Assembly: GCA_018398765.1 (NCBI GenBank)
Contig: JAHBMJ010005008.1
Coordinates: 1 to 64,000 of the forward strand
Reading direction: 5' to 3'
Source: Chromera velia
Taxonomy: Eukaryota; Sar; Chromeraceae
Length of the DNA stretch: 64,000 nucleotides
The notes below the pieces were generated by a model. That model was not told where the DNA came from. It ran no database searches and saw only the letters and a program-made list of their open reading frames with translations. The stretch's first letter is position 1, and every line of letters starts with the position of its first letter. The position numbers were made by a program, and so were the translations under genes. Below are positions 37,236-48,346 of the stretch, piece by piece.

Positions 37236-40200
37236 TCACCTAGCCACCATTTGCACCTCCGTCTGTTTCTGTTCCTGCCCGTCGTTCTTTCCCGTCTGAG
37301 GCAAAGACAGGGAGTTTCTCATTTTCTTTCCCTCCAGAAGCAGCTCGACGTCGTTCGGAAACCCTTCCCCCCTGCCCTCATGTACACGCGCCTCCTCTTG
37401 GGGAGCTCTCGCCTCAGAAAATGAAGCTGCAGAAGTGGGAAGGTGTGTTCCTGCTTCTTCTTTGTCAAAAAGAGACGGAGGGAAGAGAACATCGGCATCC
37501 GAACGAGTCCCTGAAGAAGAGGGAGAAGGAAGGGAGGGCACCTGGGGGCTGTACATGCCCAGGTCTCCCTCAGTCGCGTTGAGTGCCTCAGTAACTCCCG
37601 AGGCAGGAGCAGAGCCAGTCAACGGAAGAAAATTGAACCAGAAGGACTTGACGTTCTCCCCGTTGAAACTCCTCACCCCCTCTTTGTTGAGGTCAGAGAC
37701 CATCAACCTGAGGCGGCTGGGGTTTCCATTGTCCGAACCCGAAGTCTTCTCCACGTACACGGTCTTCGTCGTGGTGCGACTCGCGTGCTTCATGAACAGA
37801 ATCACGATCTGCAGGAGACAGGCACGCAGAGAGGGAACAAGGGTGCCGAAAAGACTCTTTCTGGACACTTTCACCTCTCATGCTGAGTATATCGGCCTCT
37901 CTTTCTCGACAGAATAGGCAACAGAAAGCAGGAGAACACAAAGGGAAGCGAAGGAGAAAAACAAAATGATGAAGTAGGACGAGGAACTGAGCATCGAAGA
38001 AATGCATGCAGCCAAGAAAAGAGGAAGTGCACTGACCATTACGAGTAAACAAATAAGAAAGAAAGGAGGGAAGGAAGAAAGGAAGCACAAAGAACGAAAC
38101 TAACAAAACCGCCAAACAAAGAACACATGCAGGAGGAGACGGACTGACGGACTGACTGACCATCACAGAGATACAGATAATGAGCACAGTGATGCATTTC
38201 ATCACACGACCGCTTTTCTGGTGCTGCTCCGCCTGCAAAACTCCATCGACGCCATTCAGATGAATGCACTTTTTCCTCACCTGTCTTTCTGACAGAAAAA
38301 TGCGCGGTCCTTCATGAATTTGAGTCGCAGAGTTTTGCTCTTGCATACCTTCCGGCACCCGCCAGCACGAACACACAGGAAGTAGACAGACGACACACAC
38401 AGCCACAGTACTGAGGACATCCTAGCACCGCCTTGAGGGCTAAAAGGGAAAGAAACCAACTCGGATCGACAGACTCAATCTAAGATGGCCCCCTTCCCTC
38501 TTCCCATGCAGACTCACTGACTAACTGACTGACTCGCTGGATTTGCACGGCCGCTTGTTCGGTTTGCGTCACTGCACACAGAGGAGGGAAAGGAAAGCCC
38601 TCAACCAAAAGACACACCACTCTCTTTGCCCGTCTCTCTCCACACAAAACTCGCTGTGGAGATTGACAGAGACCGCGAAGGGGAGGGAGGAGAATGGGAA
38701 GACGTTGAGAGAGAAACAGAAGATGCTGCGCAGTAGTCTGAACTCTGAATCTTTTCTTCATGCATCCGGAAGGGGTGGTTCTCCCTGCCCCCCTCACCGA
38801 AATCTTTCCTCTCTATTGTTGCGTGGCCCCCGAAATGAAGCACGTTATTCAACAGAAACCCACAAAAGAGAACCCATCGCATGTCTCACCACCCAAACAG
38901 CCACCGAACAAAGAGCATGTTCATTCTCTTTCTCTTTCTCTCACACACTGCTTCCTCCCCCCCCTTGCTCCCCTCACAAACCTGCTTCTTCTATATTGTA
39001 GTCGATCCTGTCCAGAATAGTTCCCTGATCAATCACCAACACCGCAACCTCTTTGAAGATCTCAGCCAGCTCTTGGACCGACTTGGCGATACGGCTGATT
39101 TCCTGCAGATGCGGGGAGAGCCGTACGAGCCGGATTGCTTGTCTTCTTCTTTTTCTTCTCCGATGGCTAGGTAGGACTCGCTTTTCCATGCTTTCCTCCT
39201 GCCTTGCGGCCCGTATTCACACGTGTGGGGCAAAACAATTAACAAGATTTTGTATTATTTTGAGCTTTTCCCCTCTTCTCCAGCAACACACACAGACGTA
39301 GACGGAGAAGCCACGCGGAGAAGGATAAAGACTCTTTTGCCAGCTTGCGTGTCTTTCCAGTCAGTCTTTTTTCTCGGAGATTCTTTGGTTCCTCCACACT
39401 CCCGGACGCATGAAAAAGGACTAAAGGGGCTGAAGAGGAAGCGAAATCACCATCCTACCCCCGAATCCACAAACACACTCCTCAGTCAACCACCCAACTC
39501 GCCTACCTCGTTGCGGGTGTCCACCTCCGTCTCCCAATGCTCGAGTTCCTGCATCTGGTGATCTGTGAACACCTGCAAACAAGAAATAAGGTCAATCGCA
39601 ATGGATGCACGCATCTGAAGGACACACCGCTTCATTTCTTGAGTGACTTTGCTCTTGCTTCATCATTGCACTCGCCTAGCCTTAGGATGCCCATCAAAGT
39701 GGGATCAGATCGAAATCCCCACCCTTTTTGAAACACCCAGAAAAAGGTACTTCTGGAACGAACCCACAGACAGAAAAAGGGACTGGTCCCTCCACTGACG
39801 TCGTCATCCACCAGATTTTCGGTTTTCTTCGAGAAGAAGTCCCCCCCCCCCTGCCGCTTCTCCAACTCAGCTGCGAAGTCCCTCTGGATGCGCTTGTACT
39901 GGCCAGTCAGCCTCTGGAGGTCACTCGCCACGGCGCGCTGCAGTCACTCATGCCGACCGCAACAGAGAGAAACGGACTCTCTCTTGTGTGTGTTTTTGGT
40001 GCCTGTCTTCCTTCCTTCCCACTCATTCGCCAAGCCACACGAGGAGGCAGACAGGAGGAAGGAGGAAGAACACAGCGAGAGGGTAAGAGAGAGGGAGAGA
40101 GAAAGAGAGGGAGACAGGGGACACCCACCGTGTACCGAAAGAAATGGCCTCTAAAGAGAAAGAAGAAGGCCAGTTGAAGACAGACTATATGTTTCTTCTT

Positions 40201-40799
40201 CTCCCTTCTTTTCTAAATGAACACAATGGACAAAAAGAAAGAAAGCAACAGTACGAAAAGAGCATCACGACAAATCAGACAAAGTGGCAGTTGAAGACAG
40301 ACCGACAGACAGACAGACAGACAGACAGACAGGCAGACCTGCGCGTTTCTCCGCATTCGGATCTCTGCCTCCGTCTGTTGTTCGGCTGGGATGCCTGCGC
40401 GCAGGTTGATGGATCAATGGAAGAGGGGAAGAGAAGGGAATTCAACGGGAGGAAAAAAAAGAAGAGCAGGCACCCTGGAAGCCAATACTCCATTCTGTCT
40501 GTACTTGCAAACCGTTCGCTCGTATCACTGAAAGCATCGTCCCCCCCCCTCTTCAAACAAATTGTAGAAGAGTGGTGGCCAGAATGATCATCGGATGTAC
40601 AAAAAAGTCATTTGTGCATGGGATCACCTAACTAGGCGACGGAGGAAGAGGGTACACAGATTGACTGCGTGGTATTTTCTTTTAATCCTTGCACCTACTG
40701 TCTCCATTTTGTCGTTTCGCACCGGCAGTCGACATGCTTGCTTGCTTGCTGACCTCTGGAAGATACCTGCTGGACGCGACTCTCGCATCTCCTGAAGAG

Positions 40800-40835
<36 letters not shown>

Positions 40836-42837
40836 GTATGTGTGACAGAGATCCGTTGAAATAACGGATGAACAGAAGAGGCCCTTCTTCAGCCGATCTA
40901 TTTCTTCTCTCGCTTTTTTCTTTGTGTGTCCTCTTCTCTACCTCCTCTCAGGTAACCCGTTTCGTGTCTTCTCGTTTTGGGTGTCTGTGTGACTGAACAT
41001 TGCCTGCTTGTCATCGTATCTGTCTGCATCTTGGTAAGTCTGCCTTTGTTTCCAGGACTCTTTTTTTTTTTTTCATCCGCCGCGTAGCCCACCTGCCAGC
41101 TCCCCCAAGAAAAACAGCTAGAAAAAAAGACCAACAGACTGACTGACTGACATTCTGGACCTGTTCGGTGATCATGTCGATTTCATTCTTTTTCGTTTTG
41201 GATTCCTCAGAGAACACCTGCTCCTCGCATGGAAGGAAGGAACGAAGGAAGGGAGATCATATGGCGAGGATGGTTGGTGTTCCATTTTCGGGAAACGAGT
41301 GTGAGCTCTTTACCAACTTCATCCAGACAGACACACCCTTTCCCCCCGACTCAACAGAGAGAGTTTAAAGCGTGGCGACCCACAGATTGGGGTGGGTGGG
41401 CACCAAAAGACCGACAAAAGTGGAAAGCGGGAAAGACGACAAAGGAGACGGGGACAAGGAACGAAAATGGATGGAGACAGCCAGTCACACGGATCGATCC
41501 GCCTGAGACCATCGACATACCAACAAAATCTGCAAATCAATTCTGTCTGTCGCCTCTTCTGCCTCTCCTTAATTCTCTCTGTCTGCCTCCATCCCAAAAC
41601 CCAGGCATTCATACGTCCGTAGAGGTTTTTTTCGTTGTGACAGTTGGTCTCTCTATCCTGCCACCCACCCTCCCACCCCCTCACTCACCTTCAGGAGCCT
41701 TCTCTGTTGCGCCTTCTGGAGGGCCTTGACTGCACGTGCGCAATCGGGTCCCAACACACACGCATAACTCTCTTTCGTGAAAAGAAAAATAAAAAGGTCC
41801 GGACAGAGGACGGATTCTTGACGGCTACACTTGAGTCAACAGAGAAGCAAGAACACGCGCTGATGCACAAGGATAGACGAACAAGCAGACAGGATGTGAA
41901 AACAAAAAAAACTGCCTCCCGAAAACCCCCTTCCCCCAAAACATGCACACTTACCGACACTCTAGGACACACACAGATACTGAACGTGTGCCTGCCTGAC
42001 CGACTCACGTTTCTCTTCGATCTTCTTCACATCATCCTGTGCGTCCTTGATCAGGTCTGCCCAGATGGGAGGAAGAGAGGACATCTCAATCTCGGCTCCC
42101 TCCACATCAACCACACCCGTGCCTGCACATCAAGAGAAGGAGAGACTCAGAAGGCTTTGGTGATTTTAGAGGACCAAAAGAAACGAATGGATCCAGAGGA
42201 TCGGATCCTTCTCCAGGAACATCGAGGAAAGGCGAGAAGAGGACATCAGTCAAAGGAGTAATGCGGGAAAGAGGGAGAAAGGGGGTAACGCGCAACGATG
42301 GGAGTGAAGCCGGAGAAATGTTGACTCAGAACAAAAGACAGCTGAGAGGCCGAGGCATCCACCGCATGCAGCAAGGTCAGCATACATGCACCAAAGCTGA
42401 AAAAGAGACGCACACAGTCTTCTGCACGGGCCGGGCAGGAGAAGTTCTCGGCAGTCGAGGGATTCGGAGACGGCAAGACGGAGAATTGGATAGACCCTCG
42501 ACAAAAAGATGCACAGGAGAGAGACTGACCGCTGGCAAGGAGACGTTGGTGTCCTGCATTCAGACAAGACAGATCGAATAAATGAGATAGAGCAGAAGAA
42601 TACGCCAAACTGAGATGACACGAGTGGATTATGGAACGCAAAAGCAGCCCAGGACCAAGATTTGTTGTGGTTGTTCTGAAGACAACACACCGACTGACCA
42701 TCATGAGATCCTCCAGCAGCTGCCCCTGGGGGAGTCCCCCCCAAAAGACTGTACCCAAATCTGTTCTTTTTGTTTTTGGTCTCTTCCCGAAATTTGTTGA
42801 ACAGACGAGTGAGATCTCGGGAGGGACCGCAGACCAT
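37236..42837 (-). CDS. STX16: Syntaxin-16/Tlg2-type Qa-SNARE with long lumenal tail
   Basis: Twelve minus-strand exons: 42837-42699, 42056-42009, 41729-41689, 41217-41152, 40799-40754, 40394-40339, 39937-39800, 39572-39507, 39102-38982, 38571-38534, 38232-38161, 37808-37236. They total 1,404 nt (467 residues) and every junction phase agrees. The N-terminus SRDLTRLFNKFREET matches the syntaxin-16 start. An Habc-like helical region follows (about 50-165). The Qa-SNARE motif (about 185-250) includes EISRIAKSVQELAEIF and the zero-layer Gln (about Gln226, in VIDQGTILDRIDYN). The membrane span is CITVLIICISVMIVILF (about 266-282). Family members act in endosome-to-TGN fusion. Unusually, about 184 residues follow the span, so they would lie in the lumen; yeast Tlg2 also has a shorter tail of this kind. 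The tail is Ser/Pro/Glu-rich with no recognised domain. Confidence 0.9.
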
Positions 42838-43396
42838 CTTTGCGTTTTTCGGATTTTGTGGCTCGTCGGTCAACCAATTTGTCTCTTTCTTCTGGCACAC
42901 TTCAAACACTGTCGTCTGAGTAGACAAGCGGACTCGATGTCGATTTTCACGGTCCAACAGATGCGTGTAGGGACAGGGTTTGCAAGGAAGCGTCACTGGC
43001 TTTCTGACAGCATATTGACAGCAGATCTTCTGAAAGCACATGCACAAAGTGTCCTCGTTGTCGGGTTTCCGGCTCCTTCCTCATCCTTCCTCGGCATCTT
43101 AGCTCGGTCTATTTCTGTGCGCCACGCATGGCCCCGGAAAGTATAATTGCAGCCTAATTTCGACAAGTTCGCTTTCCGGGGCCGCCTTCGAAGCGGAAGG
43201 CTGAACGCGATGAAGACTCGAAGCCCGTCTCGTGCCGTCTCGTCTCATTTCGTTTCCCTAAGGCTTCTCTCACAGCTCTCATTTATTTCTAGTGAGACAA
43301 GAAAAGAAGAGAGACGTAGAACGTGGAAATCATAGCCTCGTGAAGGGAAACGATCGAAAGGGATCTCGAACAAGAACAAATCTGGAAAGGGAAAAA
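42838..43396. promoter_or_regulatory. Divergent intergenic region (syntaxin / hydrolase copy 2)
   Basis: 559 bp separate two start codons that point away from each other. Both promoters are inferred to lie here; no specific element is recognised. Confidence 0.4.
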
Positions 43397-44630
43397 ATGG
43401 CAGTCTGCTGTCCCTCTACCCGCGTGCCGGCCCTCGAAGATCCCTCCAAGTACGAGAAGAAGGGGAAGATCGAGGAGATAGAGGGCGTGAAGACATACAT
43501 CGTTGGGGAACCGTCAAAGAATGCCGTCTTCGTGATTGCAGATGTCAGTCAGGTACCCTGTCACTCTGCTTACTTTTCTGGAAGCTTCACGGTGGATCTC
43601 GCGGGCCAAATGTCCTTGTCAAATCTTCAATGCTGTCCGCCGAGCAAGAAATTGCCCGCGTCGATGCGTTCTGTACGCCAATCACACGGAAGCTCTGTCG
43701 CTTCTGTCAAGGCCTATACTGCCGGAAATGCGCAAATGGGCTGACGCGATGAGACGGAATGAGTATAGGAGACGGCATGAAGTGATGTGCCGTCTGTACC
43801 GTCCATAGTGTTAATTTCGCCTCTTTCCGCCCGTCTACAAGTGTGAATTCCTCTACACAGCCTCTTCATTCCCACATGCAGGTCTTCGGATACGACAGCG
43901 GTCGTCACTTTGGAATTGCAGGTTAGCGGGAAGGGGGGGACCAAGAGAAACGTGAGAGAGGAAAGGAGTTTTAATTCGAGGTGCGCATCATTCAAAGAGA
44001 AAGGACCCGGGGGCGGCTCAGACGCATCAGAGGATGGTGATGATCGAAGACGCTTTGATGTGCTTAGTGAGGTGTGCACCTGCATGCATGCGTCACATAG
44101 TGCTCGTGGTTTATTGAGCAGCGTTGAAGGAGCAAAATAATCCGGTGGATGCATGTGCATCTGCCTGCTTGCAGACCAGCTTGCCGATGAAGGGTACTAT
44201 GTAGTGATGCCCGACTTATTCGAGGGAGACAGGCTGACCTTTGCAGACCTGGGAACTCCGCGGCTCGGAGAGTTCATCATGAAGTTCAAGCCCAACGTCT
44301 GGCAACCCCTCGCAGACAAGATTTACGCACACCTGGCTGCCAAGGGGGCCCAGAAGGCAAGTTTTTGTACGTTCATGCGACTGTTCGATCTTCTCCCGCT
44401 CTTCTCTTCTTTTCCGTTCTCTTTTTGTCTCTCTCCGATTGCTTTCTTCCCGTCCTCCTCTGTTCTCTTCCCTTGTCTTTTTTCCCCCGTCACCTCTGAA
44501 GATTCGTTTCTTCGCTTCTTCTTCTTCTTTTTCTTCTCGTCTCGTTCCCTCTCGTCTCCTCTCACATTTTCTCCCTCTCGATTGGGTGCTTGCGTGTGAG
44601 GACCTGCCGAGCGGGACTCTGTGTCTCTTT

Positions 44631-44669
<39 letters not shown>

Positions 44670-45107
44670 TGCAGATAGGTGCGATCGGATTTTGCTGGGG
44701 CTGCTGGGCAATCTTCCACGAGTCATCGAGGGGGAAACTGGCGTGTGGTGTGAACTGCCACCCCTCTCTGCGCATTGAGAGCATGATGGGAGGGGACGTG
44801 GAGGCGTTGACGGAACAGGTCGGGGTGGGTGGGCGGGTGTCAGTCTGTCGGTCTTTCTTGTCTCTTTCTCTGTTTCACTCTCTGTGTCTTCCTTTCCAAG
44901 GCTGTACGTAATATTCTTCGTACCATCCCTCTATTCTTTGTACTGTGTGCATTTGCGCTTGTCTGTGTGCGTGCGTATGTGCGTGCGTGAATGCTTTGAA
45001 CGGGTGTGTGTGCGCGTGTGTGGATATGCGTGTGCGTGTGTGTTCGTGTGTGTAGTGTATATGTATGTTTGTTTGTTCATATGTATGTATGTATGTATGT
45101 GTGTGAG

Positions 45108-45167
<60 letters not shown>

Positions 45168-45773
45168 TATGCAAACATGTGTGTGTGTATGTGCGTATGT
45201 ATGCGCGAGCAGAACAGATGAACGGTTTGGTTTGTTTGATTGCAGGTCCAGGCCCCGATGTTGATGTTCCCCTGTCAAGACGACCCGGAGAACACGCAGC
45301 CTGACGGTTCGGTGATGAAGATCCTGAAGGGAAAGAAGTTTGGAGACGCCTGTGACTGCTTTCGGTCAGTCATTCAGTCAACACAAAGAGAAAAGAGTCG
45401 CCAGAAAGAAACGCAAGTTTTCGCCTGGGGGCATCCAAACATTTGCGCCGATACACTCATAGGATTCCAGATTTGTACCGACAGAGAGACAGAGGGAGAA
45501 ATATACGGACTGAAGCTCAACAAGCAGAGGAGAGCACTGCAAATGTGTTCTTTTTTTGAGCTTTTCACATTGCCATTCACGCAGCTTGCCCGCTAGACAG
45601 AAAAGAATCGACCTGGCTGCGTGTGTGTAAATTACGTTGAAGAAACAGGGCTTTCTTTCTTCCTCTGTCGTTCTGTCTTCCTTGATTTTTTCCTTTCTTT
45701 CCCCCTCCCTCACTGTGTCATTCTCTCTCCCTCTCTTTGTTTCTTTTTTTCTCTCTTTGTTTGTTTGTTTGTT

Positions 45774-45813
<40 letters not shown>

Positions 45814-46132
45814 TCGTTCGTTCGTTCGTTCGTTCGTTCGTTCATTCGTTCGTTCGTTCGTTCGTTCGTTCGTTCGTTCGTTCGTTTGTTCGTTCGTTTG
45901 TTCGTTCGTTCGTTTGTCCGTCCTTTCTGTCTTCCTGCCTTTCCTTCTTCACGTCTTCCCCTCTTTCTGCCTGTCTCCTGTGCCCCCCGCGCCCTGCCTC
46001 CCTTTCAGATTCGGAGAGCAGAACCACGGCTTCGTCTCCCAAGGTGACCTCTCTGTCCCTGCGACCGCTCGGGACGTTGAGGAAGCGATGAAGAGGACAG
46101 TTGCCTTCTTCAAGGGGACGCTGCCGGCATAG
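43397..46132 (+). CDS. Dienelactone hydrolase family protein, copy 2, leaderless
   Basis: Exons 43397-43543, 43882-43921, 44175-44356, 44675-44818, 45246-45364 and 46009-46132 give 756 nt (251 residues), the usual length for this family. The intron positions and phases are the same as in copy 1. Catalytic candidates are Cys130 (GFCWG), Asp183/184 (CQDDPE) and His217 (QNHGF). It starts directly at MAVCCPSTRVPALEDPS with no signal peptide, so it is probably cytosolic. It hydrolyses a lactone- or ester-like substrate, unknown here. The intron after exon 3 begins GCAAGT (GC-AG class), as in copy 1, and the phase-0 junction K/IGAIGFCWG is forced by family conservation. The C-terminus ends GTLPA, whereas copy 1 ends GTLPVYKPV. 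Introns contain TG, CTTT and CGTT microsatellites. Confidence 0.88.
44950..45215. repeat. TG/TATG microsatellite in a hydrolase copy 2 intron
   Basis: Alternating TG, TGCG and TATG repeats occupy the intron between the exons at 44675-44818 and 45246-45364. A shorter TG run immediately precedes the acceptor at 44674. Confidence 0.9.
45752..45930. repeat. GTTT/CTTT/CGTT microsatellite in the last hydrolase copy 2 intron
   Basis: Tetranucleotide repeats shift from GTTT and CTTT to CGTT within one tract. The equivalent intron of copy 1 has a short AACG/AAGA version (about 15445-15500, reverse strand), so the tract was probably present before the duplication. Confidence 0.85.
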
Positions 46133-48346
46133 ATGCCGAATGAGATGCAGCGGGCAGACAACTTTGCGTCTAGCTTTGCGTGCTGCATGGGAGAGAAAAT
46201 TTATGAGAGACACAGCGTAAGCATGACCTGCGGTAGTGTGCAGACACAGGCGTGGGCAAAAAGGTAAAAATGCATAGTGGATCGCAGTGGAGTCACAAGC
46301 CTTTGTTTATCAGGGGCAAATTGTTTTATCTATATCGTCAAAAAGCCTGACAAAGGCAGCTACTACCACAGCTAGTGTTACAGTAGCACATAAATTGGTA
46401 CGTACTCGCTGACTGAACATTGAATAAACCACTTTCATTTCGATTTTGATAAAGAAATTAATTTAAAACTACAGTTTTTAAAAGTACAATGGCGTAGTAG
46501 TTCTATATAGCAAAAATAGCTATGCAACATATGAGGTTTCATCTATAGCATAAGTCTTTCACAAACCGTTTTTAATTATTAATTTTGGTTTGGTTCTAGG
46601 TTTGGTTCTAGGTTTGAAATTACGTAAATTGTTCGATCCTTATGGCTAGCTAGCTCTAGGCCGGGCCTGCAGTGGCCCTGCACTTAAAAAAATAAGGGAA
46701 CATTTCCTATAAAGAAAAAAGACTTTAATTGATTAAAAATTTAAAATCTGTCGACAGTCTACGGCAGTCTCATTTTTTGAAAAGCTTCTAGAAAATTCTT
46801 TTTTATGCCTTTATAACATGCTGCATGGTTTGCATGCGGCCAAAAACGCTTAAAATTTAATGCTCATAATTCGACCTAGGCTGGGTCAGGCCATCGCAGC
46901 GCAGCTAAGGAACTACCCCTAGAACTACCATAAGATGATGCTAGACTCGCGCAGCTATAGAGATGACTCGTGACTCTCGGATAGAGATGGTTAGGAACTT
47001 AGCCTGCTTAGGGGCTACACAGATTATTATTTCTTATAAATACTTTATGTTTTCTACCTGACTCTAGACCTGACTTTCATCTCCTTATAATTTTAATAAA
47101 ATTTCTGATTAGTTTCTCAAATATGTTTTTTTGTATCATTGCACTTACTGATACTATCGTTATGTATAACTAACAATAGTATGAAAACCGAAGTTAGTAT
47201 GATGTTTTATGTATACTGTACATTCAAAAAACCGTTATTTGGGTAGTAAACAAGTTGCTAGACAAGTTGCTAGCATCATTATTATTATTATTTAATCATA
47301 AAAAGAAAAGGTATTAATTAATTTAATTAATGAAAAAAAACTACAATTTTCAACATGCACATCATCGATCTGCTTTGTAAAAGACCTTTTTTTTGCAAAA
47401 CGCTAGGCAAACTATAGACAAGCTGAAACAAATTCTATAGACAGCTATATGCAGTACCACACAGCACAGTTTGACGGGGCGATCATTTCTGCATGCAGTT
47501 TTTTTACCTTTCGGAGTCTTTTCCTAAGGGCTGCCTTGCCTGACTTTTGCTGCCCCAACTCTGAAGCCTAGCCTCAACGATCGCCTTCTCGCCTCCAGGG
47601 AGCTTTCACCAGACGCGCAGGTGCAGGGCCGTTCGGCTGTGCTAACAGCGCACAGATTCACACACACGCGGGCACAGATGCAGGGCCCGCCCACACATGC
47701 ATGCTTGTACATGAGAAGCCATGAAAGGAAAACCAAAGGGAAAAGCGAAGGAAGGGTACAGTGTGGATCCTCGACTCTCAGTGAGTCAGGGCTTGTCAAA
47801 CTTGGACCGTCAGGCCGATCCTTTCGTCTTAGAGCGAACCTGGACCCACGCATCGACTGAAAGAATTTTCATTCGATCAGCCGACACGGGGCGACCCAAG
47901 TCCCCAATTGCCAGAAGTTCACACCCCGATCCAAACTGACAGGTCTATACCCCGGGAGAAACGGGGGGGCAAGGCGGCATCCCGCCGATTTCCTTGCTTC
48001 CCACTGCCGCAGAACAAAAAAAGGTGCTGGCAGATCACAGCCTGTTTCCCTCCAAAGATCACACGCTGTCTGACTCAAATGACCTACAAGTGAGCCAGTG
48101 CGGAGTGAAACTCTTCGAAAACAAAAAACAGACAGAAGGAGAACCAGAGAGACACGGATCAAGAGGTCAGACAGAACGGAACGAGAGAGCCCACAGCCAG
48201 TCAAACAAAAACAAAACGACAACTCCCGCTAATTCCTATCCTTTCCTGTTGTCCCCGCTCCTTTCCATTCTCTACACAGGCAGGTCTCCAACACTCCCAC
48301 TCATCCACGACGTCTCAAAAGCTCGATCGGGCGGGCCCCAGCCAAA
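46133..48346. other. Intergenic spacer, AT-rich then GC-balanced
   Basis: About 46260-47480 is AT-rich with no gene. From 47500 to 48346 composition is balanced and short frames exist, but none shows family similarity or splice support. The 3' ends of both convergent neighbours lie here. Confidence 0.5.

Noticed and set aside
38277-38459. Minus-strand frame starting MSSVLWLCVSSVYFLCVRAG inside a syntaxin intron
   Set aside because: The syntaxin exons on both sides join in phase without it and the product matches the family. The frame looks signal-like only because of chance hydrophobicity.
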